Shown: positions 32,557 to 40,300 of the stretch, piece by piece | How positions within the stretch are numbered: the first letter of the stretch is position 1 | Layout of the letters: the number at the start of each line of letters is the position of its first letter | Position numbers and translations under genes: made by a program | Notes under the pieces: generated by a model | The model's database searches: none | The model's input: only the letters and a program-made list of their open reading frames with translations | Told to the model about the DNA's origin: nothing | Assembly (NCBI GenBank): GCA_020523885.1 | Contig: JAJAPY010000021.1 | Span: 1 to 59,453 of the forward strand | Direction of reading: 5' to 3' | Length of the DNA: 59,453 bases | DNA from: Candidatus Liberimonas magnetica | GTDB lineage: Bacteria; Elusimicrobiota; Endomicrobiia; Endomicrobiales; JAFGIL01

Positions 32557-33734
32557 ACTGCCTGCTCCAATCTATCTAAACCCTTAGATATGTTTTCCAT
32601 CGAATTAGCATAAGATAACCTGATGTAGCCCGGTGCGCCGAAACCGTCGCCAGGAACCACAGCTATAAGGGCTTTTTCTATTAAATACTCTGAAAGCTCG
32701 TCCGTTGTTGATATAAGTTTCCCATCATAAGTTTTACCAAGAAGCTTTTTAACGTTAGGGAAAACGTAAAATGCTCCTGTCGGTTTAAAACACTTTATAC
32801 CTTTTATTTTATTCAGCCTGTCAACTATATAATCCCTTCTTTTTTCGAATTCCTGTCTCATTTTTTCGACTTCATCCTGTGGGCCGTTCAATGCTTCAGT
32901 TGCGGCTTTGAGAGAGATCGATGTCGCATTTGAAGTTGACTGGCTTTGTATGTCTGTCATGGCTTTTATAATTTCCTTGGGCCCTGCCGCATAGCCTATT
33001 CTCCAGCCTGTCATGGAATAAGATTTTGACACACCGTTTACCACAACGGTCTGTTCTTTAACTTCGCGGGATAGGCTTGCAATAGAGGCAAACTTAAATC
33101 CGTCATAAACAAGTTTTTCGTATATCTCATCGGATATTATCAATGTTTTACTTTCAAGGCAGACATTTGCCAGGAGTTCCAATTCTTCTTTTGAGTAAGT
33201 GCTTCCTGTAGGGTTTGAAGGGGAATTAATGATGACCGCCTTGGTCCTTTTTGTGATTGCTTTTTTTAAACTTTCAGGGGTCATTTTAAAATCATTTGAT
33301 TCTTTTGTTTTTACTATCTTAGGTTTTGCGCCCTGTAATAGTGCCATATCCGGGTATGAAACCCAGTAAGGAGCAGGTATAATGACCTCATCTTTCGGGT
33401 TTAAAACCGCTTGAAAAAGATTGTAAAGAGAGTGTTTTGCGCCGCAGGATACAATGATCTGGCTTGGTTCATAATCAAGGCTATTATCTTTTTTCAGTTT
33501 ATCTGCGATAGCTTTTCTTAAGTCCGGGGTGCCTTCTACAGGGCAATATTTCGTAAATCCGGCATCAATGGCCCTTTTTGCCGCTTCCTTAATGTTAAGA
33601 GGCGTGTCAAAATCCGGCTCGCCAGCGCCAAAACTTACGACGTCAATGCCTTTTTCTTTTAAAGCTTTTGCTTTTGCAGTAATCGCAAGGGTCGGGGACG
33701 GCTTGATAGTTTTTGCCCTGTCGGATAAATACAT
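32529..33734 (-). CDS. aspC: PLP-dependent aspartate aminotransferase-like, class I/II
   Basis: This 401-residue fold-type I aminotransferase reads FGAGEPDFDTP near residue 36. YWVSYPDM lies around 123, NSPSNPTG around 170 and SDEIYEKL around 201. The Schiff-base lysine is K237 in SKSYSMTGWRIGY. These are marks of the subgroup Ib aspartate/prephenate aminotransferases. AAGGAG lies 8 bases before the ATG (minus strand). The final residues WRRADSI are encoded by a heptamer repeat arm. The substrate could also be prephenate or another amino acid. Confidence 0.92.
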   Translation of the reverse strand: MYLSDRAKTIKPSPTLAITAKAKALKEKGIDVVSFGAGEPDFDTPLNIKEAAKRAIDAGFTKYCPVEGTPDLRKAIADKLKKDNSLDYEPSQIIVSCGAKHSLYNLFQAVLNPKDEVIIPAPYWVSYPDMALLQGAKPKIVKTKESNDFKMTPESLKKAITKRTKAVIINSPSNPTGSTYSKEELELLANVCLESKTLIISDEIYEKLVYDGFKFASIASLSREVKEQTVVVNGVSKSYSMTGWRIGYAAGPKEIIKAMTDIQSQSTSNATSISLKAATEALNGPQDEVEKMRQEFEKRRDYIVDRLNKIKGIKCFKPTGAFYVFPNVKKLLGKTYDGKLISTTDELSEYLIEKALIAVVPGDGFGAPGYIRLSYANSMENISKGLDRLEQAVKWRRADSI

Positions 33735-33765
33735 ATTAGTTGCTCCTTATAATATAACAAACAAA

Positions 33766-33784
33766 CACAATTTATTAGATTGTG
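33766..33784. promoter_or_regulatory. Operator-like palindrome upstream of the aminotransferase
   Basis: CACAAT-N7-ATTGTG is a perfect 6-7-6 inverted repeat centred 41 bases before the aspC start, with a TATATT-like sequence between the two. It lies in the 90-base gap between the TonB receptor (upstream on the same strand) and the aminotransferase. It would suit a dimeric repressor or activator. Confidence 0.45.
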
Positions 33785-33824
33785 CTTGTTTACGGATACA
33801 TAGAAATAGATTACAGAAAACTTA

Positions 33825-35825
33825 TTATTTGAATTTATAAGTTAATTTTGTAACAACTTCGCGTGACGGCCCCTGTAAAGGCGCATGGCCGCCGTTGTAA
33901 GGCTGAATAAAAGCATATTCGGAATCAAGGATGTTATAAACTCCTATGCCAAAGGTCAGGTCGCTGACAGAAACGAAATTATTAAAGTGAAAATATAAAT
34001 TTGCAAACGTAACAGGATCAAATTTCTTAAGAACAGGGTCTCCGGCAGGATTGCTGGTATAATCATAAGTATAATAACCGTAACGTTCTGAGATGTAAAC
34101 TAGTGAGGGGTTAACGCTTAAATTATTTGTAAGGCTAAAACTTGAATTTAAACTTGCTTTGTGCGGCGAAAACCCGAGCAATTCATCTTTGTTGCCTGTG
34201 ACCTCATAGCTTGTTACCGTATTATCCATCGCTTCATAATATGCATAATTTATGGTAGTATACCACTTTTCATATTTTAAACGGTATTCAAATTCTGCGC
34301 CCTGGGTCTTTACTTTATCATAGTTATAATAGGCTTCAATGGCTGTTCCGGGATCTACGCCGTACACTATAGGTTTTTCAATATTAATATTAAAAATGTT
34401 TGCTGTCACGAACTGATTCTTCGAAAGCTGATACCCGGCTTCTAATTCGCTTACGGTCGTATTCTCAGGTTTTATTTCCGGATTTAACGCGATATTTTCT
34501 ATACTCGGCTCCCTGTAAGCTTTACTGTAAAGAACTTTAAAATGGAAATTGCCTATTACTTTTGTCAAAGCAAACCTCGGAACAAAACTTGAACCGAACT
34601 GCGAATGGTTTGCAGACCTGGCTCCTACTGTCACATTGAATATCGGCAGATTAAACAAGCACTGCAAATATTCTGCGATGTTAAAATAGCTTGCATTCTT
34701 TGATCCGTTATACCGGGCGCTTCCTTCCAATTTGTCTTCCGCATTATCGTTGTAATATTCTACGCCTGCAAGTATGTTCACTTTTTCAGACGGGTTATAG
34801 GAAGCAGACAGGTCTGAGGTGTATCTTTCTACTGCACTGAAATAATTAGAATAATTTGAATTCATTTGTTTCCAGGGTATTTGAAATTTGTAATTAAATT
34901 TAGGTGTCACTGTTATCTTGTCTGAAACATTAAAATTATATTTTGCCATTGCATAGTATGACTCAAAATCCGTATTTACCGGTTTGTCCAAGTCTATTGT
35001 CCCGTATTCATCTCTTTGCAATGTTTGATACCTGTCTACTAGAACGGCTGTTTCAAACCCTTTATAATTTAATTTAAAAGAAGAGTTAAAAGGGTCCTGT
35101 GCGGAACCTTGGCTCATATTAAACGAGTTCCCAGACATATCCGTATGAATCCTGTCGCTTAATCGGGACTGGCCTACAAAAGCTGAACCTACGAAGTTTA
35201 AAGAGTTGGCGAGTTCTTTCCCATACAATAAACTGATATTCTGCCTTGAATACGCTGGTTTTGACATTTGTGCATAATTGACAGCGGTTTCAAGTCCGTT
35301 TAATTCTTTTGCACTTTTTGTGACTATATTGATAACTGCAAGTTCGGCAAAACCGCCGTATATTGCAGAACCGGGGCCTCTTATAATTTCTATCTGTTTT
35401 ATCTGGTCTAAAGAAAAACGGTTGTTGAATTGAAGGCAAGAATACAAAAGTTCGTTAAGCTCAAAACCATCCCACAAAATAACGGCTTTGCCCTCATGGG
35501 CCCAGTTTCCCCTGACCCCTAAACCTACTGCACCCTGTACATCAACACCGAACCCTATACCCGGGACTAACCTTAAAATATCAGTAATATTCTGTGCTCC
35601 GGAATTAACGATCTCATCACGGGTTATCAGGGTAACGATCCCCGGTGATTCTCTAACAGTATTTCCCTTAACAGAAGCAACGGTGATCTTCATTGAAAGC
35701 AGGTCTTCAAGGGACATTGACAGCAGATCGTCAGCTTTGTCCGCAGCCTCAACCGCGTACAAAGAAGCACAAAAACATAAAAAAGACATTAATATAACAG
35801 ATAAAACCTTTTGTATTTTTGGCAT
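33825..35825 (-). CDS. TonB-dependent outer-membrane receptor
   Basis: This 666-residue protein has a signal peptide (VLSVILMSFLCFCASLYAVEAA). The repeated LLSMSLEDLLSMKITVASV segment is often seen at the start of this receptor group. A plug domain (about 55-170; IVTLITRDEIVNSGAQNITDILRLVPGI, IEIIRGPGSAIYGGFAELAVINIVTK) precedes a 22-strand barrel ending LTYKFK. It takes up a scarce nutrient using energy from TonB; the ligand is unknown. A very strong GGAGGG precedes the start. A YfiR-like gene is divergent from it. Confidence 0.93.
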   Translation of the reverse strand: MPKIQKVLSVILMSFLCFCASLYAVEAADKADDLLSMSLEDLLSMKITVASVKGNTVRESPGIVTLITRDEIVNSGAQNITDILRLVPGIGFGVDVQGAVGLGVRGNWAHEGKAVILWDGFELNELLYSCLQFNNRFSLDQIKQIEIIRGPGSAIYGGFAELAVINIVTKSAKELNGLETAVNYAQMSKPAYSRQNISLLYGKELANSLNFVGSAFVGQSRLSDRIHTDMSGNSFNMSQGSAQDPFNSSFKLNYKGFETAVLVDRYQTLQRDEYGTIDLDKPVNTDFESYYAMAKYNFNVSDKITVTPKFNYKFQIPWKQMNSNYSNYFSAVERYTSDLSASYNPSEKVNILAGVEYYNDNAEDKLEGSARYNGSKNASYFNIAEYLQCLFNLPIFNVTVGARSANHSQFGSSFVPRFALTKVIGNFHFKVLYSKAYREPSIENIALNPEIKPENTTVSELEAGYQLSKNQFVTANIFNINIEKPIVYGVDPGTAIEAYYNYDKVKTQGAEFEYRLKYEKWYTTINYAYYEAMDNTVTSYEVTGNKDELLGFSPHKASLNSSFSLTNNLSVNPSLVYISERYGYYTYDYTSNPAGDPVLKKFDPVTFANLYFHFNNFVSVSDLTFGIGVYNILDSEYAFIQPYNGGHAPLQGPSREVVTKLTYKFK

Positions 35826-35846
35826 TGACCCTCCTTTTTTTTGTCA

Positions 35847-35875
35847 ATTATCACAAAATATTTCAAAAAAGTCAA
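35847..35875 (-). promoter_or_regulatory. Promoter of the TonB receptor gene
   Basis: Read on the minus strand, TTGACT and GATAAT are separated by 17 bases, a close match to the sigma-70 consensus. The -10 box ends 21 bases before the start codon. GGAGGG lies between them. Confidence 0.75.
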
Positions 35876-35891
35876 CACTAATTTGTTAAAT

Positions 35892-35918
35892 TTGACTTTG
35901 AAATAATAATTTGATAAA
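35892..35918 (+). promoter_or_regulatory. Possible promoter of the YfiR-like gene
   Basis: TTGACT is followed after 15 bases by GATAAA, a short-spaced sigma-70-like pair. It lies 25-34 bases before the two candidate starts and is divergent from the TonB receptor promoter. The spacing is suboptimal. Confidence 0.4.
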
Positions 35919-35951
35919 AGATTAAATTATTATTGGGATAACTTGCAAAAA

Positions 35952-36530
35952 ATGAAAATAAAATATATATTAAATTTATTGTTTTCCTGCTTGTTTTTTT
36001 TAAATGTGCTAAGTGCGGCTTTTCTGCCTTACAATTTACAGGCTGCTCTCCTGTTGAAAATCCTTAATTATGACCAGAATATAGGAAGGAATGCCTCGAA
36101 TGGCGTAATTACGGTAGGGATAATCTATGAGAATAACCGCAAATGGATAGAAAGCTCTAAAAGCCTGCTCCTTGAACTTTTGGTTTTTAAAGGCAGGAAC
36201 GTAAAGGTCAAGAATTACAGCATTGATTTCTGCCTATTGCCTTTTGAAGCCGTAAATCAGCCAGAAACAATTAAGGAAAAAAACATTAATGTATTGTATC
36301 TTAGTATAGAAACGCCGGAAAAAATAGCAAAGGTAACTGAATTTGCAAAAAAATCAGGCATACTCACAGTATGCGGCCAGGATTCGTATGAGAAAATGAA
36401 AAACGGTATTTCTGTCGGGTTTTCTCTTGAAAATGAAAAACCGGCCATAACCTTAAATAATGATTCTGCTGTTAAAGAAGGCAGCAATTTTTCAAAGGAA
36501 TTTGCAGCTCTTGCAAAAGCATATAAGTAA
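35952..36530 (+). CDS. YfiR/DUF4154-like periplasmic protein
   Basis: This protein of about 192 residues has a signal peptide (KYILNLLFSCLFFLNVLSAAF). The body fits the DUF4154/YfiR pattern: LLLKILNYDQN, ITVGIIYENN, the FKGRNVKV segment, VLYLSIE, ILTVCGQDSYEK and the C-terminal ITLNNDSAVKEGSNFSKEFAALAKAYK. YfiR-type proteins are periplasmic regulators, in Pseudomonas of a diguanylate cyclase. Adjacent TonB receptors are often seen. TTG at 35943 is an alternative start. The match is by pattern, without a search. Confidence 0.6.
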   Translation: MKIKYILNLLFSCLFFLNVLSAAFLPYNLQAALLLKILNYDQNIGRNASNGVITVGIIYENNRKWIESSKSLLLELLVFKGRNVKVKNYSIDFCLLPFEAVNQPETIKEKNINVLYLSIETPEKIAKVTEFAKKSGILTVCGQDSYEKMKNGISVGFSLENEKPAITLNNDSAVKEGSNFSKEFAALAKAYK

Positions 36531-36772
36531 GGGGTGCTTAAAAAAAACGTTGCTCCCTTTTTTTTGGTCGTAATGTCAAAAATCTACTTGTTTTTCATTA
36601 CCTGCACCGTTGCCCTTGAGTAATTCGAAATTACTTCCCTCGCCTGCTATGAAAATTTAATTTATTCAAATATCAATACTTTTTCACTTCTCTTTTCATA
36701 GAACATTTGCCACTACCTTTTTGGGCGGGCTCACGCCTGGCGAAATGTTTCATATTATTCACAAGCTTTCCA
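36531..36772. other. Structured non-coding spacer
   Basis: No gene was found in these 242 bases. They hold a weak terminator-like GGGGTGC...GCTCCC plus a T8 run (36533-36566). AGTAATT-CGA-AATTACT (36619-36635) is enclosed by TTTTCAT/ATGAAAA (36592-36598 and 36649-36655). AACATTTGCCA (36702-36712) can pair with TGGCGAAATGTT (36738-36749), with GGCG/CGCC inside. The strands cannot be distinguished; it may be an RNA or a set of terminators. Confidence 0.45.
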
Positions 36773-36800
36773 TTGAATTTTCATAAATAGAAGTTATAAT
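36773..36800 (+). promoter_or_regulatory. Sigma-70-like promoter of the gene at 36811
   Basis: TTGAAT at 36773-36778 and a perfect TATAAT at 36795-36800 are separated by 16 bases. The ATG follows only 10 bases after the -10 box, so the transcript would be nearly leaderless. Confidence 0.7.
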
Positions 36801-36810
36801 ATATATAACC

Positions 36811-37296
36811 ATGAAACCTAAAATAATTATATATATTATACTGGCATTCTTACTTCAGACATTCCTTGCTTCGTTCCCGATTCCTGAAAACGGCTGCCAA
36901 GCCCTTGAAAGCGCAAATCAGGTAAACAAAAACTTTTTACTTTCTACTTATACGACCACAGCCGTAAAAATAATGATGGAACTGGTGACCAAGACAAACT
37001 CTGCTCCGTTACCCGTTGAGCATAAATCTAAAAAGGACACTAACAGTACGGACAATACCCTCCCGGTCTCCCAGCTGTGCAGTTTTAGCGCCACCAGTAC
37101 CCAGAGTTTGCGCCAGTCTTCAAACTCTGCTATTGCCACTGATATATCCAACATGCTTTATTTCTGGGATATGGCGAGACACCCTCTTAAAATACCAAAT
37201 GCGTTCGTGTTCCTGTCATTTTTAGTTTTGATCTATATGCTGCCCAGGGGCTCCATCGACCCAAGCTTTATATTTGCTTTTAATAAGGTTGGCTAG
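36811..37296 (+). CDS. Exported hypothetical protein (161 aa)
   Basis: It has an N-terminal hydrophobic segment (IIIYIILAFLLQTFLASF) that looks like a signal peptide or anchor. A Ser/Thr-rich middle (about residues 45-110) and a second hydrophobic helix near the end (NAFVFLSFLVLIYMLP) complete it. No family recognised. It has a strong promoter, a very short leader and a terminator that begins at its stop codon, and it lies directly before the giant gene. Confidence 0.65.
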   Translation: MKPKIIIYIILAFLLQTFLASFPIPENGCQALESANQVNKNFLLSTYTTTAVKIMMELVTKTNSAPLPVEHKSKKDTNSTDNTLPVSQLCSFSATSTQSLRQSSNSAIATDISNMLYFWDMARHPLKIPNAFVFLSFLVLIYMLPRGSIDPSFIFAFNKVG

Positions 37297-37326
37297 CCCG
37301 TCCATTTTTATTAGGACGGGTTTTTT
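37297..37326 (+). terminator. Rho-independent terminator just before the giant gene
   Basis: CCCGTCC (37297-37303) pairs with GGACGGG (37314-37320), followed by six T. It starts at the stop codon of the gene at 36811 and ends 8 bases before the ATG of the giant gene. Confidence 0.85.
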
Positions 37327-37334
37327 ATTTGTCT

Positions 37335-40300
37335 ATGATAAAAAACAATTTAAAAACCATTATCAATTTTAAAAAAGTAACAGCGGTATTAACTGCCCTC
37401 TGTTTTACTTTTTCTTTTATTATAGGCCAGCCGCTTCAGGCAGCCCTGGAACAGAGAAAAACCAGTAAAGACTTTAAAGAGATATTTGACGGGTTGTTGA
37501 TACCGGTAAATTACGGTAAAATAACTGAAACATACTCAGCGGATAATGTAGAGCGCAGAGAAACAGAAAAAAACAACTATCCGCTAAACGCTAAACGCTC
37601 CACGCTAGTGGTAAACATCCAGGACCTGCACTGCCACCCGGAAGTTCAAAAAAACATCTCAAATATCATATCGATTTTAGATAAGAAGTATAACCTGAAA
37701 AAAGTATACATTGAAGGTGTCAGCGGCTCCATAGACACTTCCTGGCTTACTAATGTAAAAAACGAGGACCTAAAGAAAAAAGTCCTTGATACCCTTCTTG
37801 AAAGCGGCAAGCTTTCGGGCGCAGAGTATTACTCCGCGACATCAGGAAAAAACGATATTCTCTATGGTGTTGATGACAGGGCGCTTCACACTTCGAACAT
37901 CATACGGCTCGCTAAAATTCAGGCAAAACAAAATGAGATACAGTCAAAGGTTGACGAACTTGCCCGCCAGGTGTCGGAACTGAGGGATGTGTATTACGGT
38001 TCAGGTAACAAAAAACTGGATAAACTGATCGAAAAGAATAGGCTTGGAAAGATCAAGCCCAAAAAGTACTATTCTAAGCTTCTTGAATTTGCTCAGGACC
38101 AAAATATCAGCCTAAAGAAATCCAATAATTTAACTGAGTTTACAAAGATATTTGAAGTGCAAAGCAAAATAAACTATAAACAAGTCAGCAAGGAATTGCA
38201 GGTATTTATTGTCTTATTAAAGGCCAAACTACCCTACTCATCATATAATATGCTGGCTACCTACACAGGCAACTTTTCGCAGCCGAACCAGTTATATGTC
38301 TATCTTTCACGGATAGCCAAGAGATTCGGGCCCTCCGTTATGCAGGACTTTCCAAACTTAAACAAGTTTTTTGAATATCTGGAAGTAACCCAAAACATAA
38401 ACCCTATACTTCTTATTGACGAAGAGCACAACCTCATTAATGAAATACGCTTAAGGCTGGCCCGGACAAAGAGCGAACGGGAAGTAGTATTTTTAAATGA
38501 ATTTATTAGGAATTTCAAAGATTACCTGGCTTATAAAAGTTCAACTAAGGATTATGAATATATCCGAGCTAATACAGAGCAGTTTAAATACTTGTGGGTC
38601 AAGTATGTCAAAAATGAAGAACTAACTGGGATCCAAGAGTATTTTGATTTGCTAAATGAATACTATGCAGCCAACTTTTTGCGTAATAATTGCCTGATCG
38701 CAAACTGCGGCATACTGCAGACTACAGACTACAGACCACAGACTACAGACCACAGACCACAGACTACAGGAATGCCTGTCAATGAAGGGATTGCTTTGCT
38801 GCCGCTTGCAATGGTTCCTAGCGATGCCTTGGAAAATGCAACCGAAGTCATTGTTCTTATTACCGGCGGTTTCCATACTGCAGGCCTTTCAGAACTTTTG
38901 AAAGAAAGAGGAGTGCCATACCTGGTAGTGACCCCTAATGTTACCCAAAACACAGGTTTGGCAGAGTCTGTATATGCTAAACTCCTTGAATACCAGAGCC
39001 AAATGCTTCTAGAACAACAGATAGTAGACAACAGACCGCAGACCGCAGACCACAGACCACAGACCAAATATTTTGAAGGAAAGAACTCTGGTCTTTCAGG
39101 TTTAGCGCTTATTATCTTATCAGCCCTTGGATTACACGAACGGGCAGATGAGATAGCCGATGATCTTATGCAAATGATGATAAAAAATAAACTCACCCCT
39201 GAACAAATAAACTTAATTTTTAACGAGTTATTTAAAGATCTTAATGTTGATACGGCTAAAACCGGCATTTTCATTTCAGATGACGGCTTGAAACTTTCAT
39301 ATAATTACCTTGATAACTCAAAAGCCGAGAAAACCGCATCCATTGCTTATACTAAGGAAGGCAAAAGAAAGCCGGAAAGCATACAGGCAAAACCAAAAAC
39401 CGCACAGGAACACAGGTCCCAAAAGGCAATTCTTAAAGAGGCAGAAACATATACCACTACGGTATTGGGTATGGAAGTACCGGAGCAGCTCTCAAGCGTT
39501 GTAAAATCAGCTCAACAGGAAGTTATCAATGCGGTCGGGCTAAGGTATATCATTAGAAGTTTCCTCAAAAACCTGCGCTTGCCTTCAATAAAAGATACTG
39601 ACGAATGGATTGTTAGAATACTCAACTCTTTATTTATAAGCAGTAACAGTGTTAAATGGCGCAGGGACCGGGAAATTGATCCTTTGGCTGCAAAAGGAAT
39701 GTATAACCTGAAAATTGCAGCAATTACAAACGCAGTGCTAAAAGACAAAAAAAGTTTTTTTGATCTGTTTTTTCATACCCCGGGACAAACACCTGATGAT
39801 ATTTCAGCAGATGTCCGCGTTGTCAAAGCTCACGCCATGCCCAGAGAAGATGGTTCTCCTGGTTTTTTTATGTTTAATCCGGAAGGTAGTATGCGGGAGC
39901 CCAAGAAGGTTTTTGAGGTTACTGAAGGATTTTTGCAAACTCTAAAGCTTGAGGATGACGGTTCATGTCCGTTTATTGATATAGTAGTTGAATACGAAAA
40001 GTGCCGGTTTCTGGCCTTTGATGAACCTACCAGCGAAATAGGAAGGGCCTTTTCCTCCTATTTATTAAAAGAAAATAAAAACATGAGCCTCCAAGAAGCA
40101 AAACTGCCAGAAAACCGCACAGTTGCGCATTTTCACGGATTTGTTAATTATATTGCAGAGTTAGCAAAAATAGAGCCAGAAAACCAATTAGTGAAAGGTT
40201 ACGGCCATTTGGCCGGGTTGCAGCGGAAAATTGATGAATATACCAAAGCGCAGATGTCGGCATCGTCATTAGTAAAAAACAAAATAGAGTCATTTAAAAA

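Noticed and set aside
36591-36752. Known riboswitch (cyclic di-GMP or cobalamin type)
   Set aside because: The conserved loop and box sequences of these classes are not found on either strand.
37297-37326. Heptamer repeat instead of a terminator
   Set aside because: The stem is a single perfect 7-base inversion followed by T6, without tandem units.
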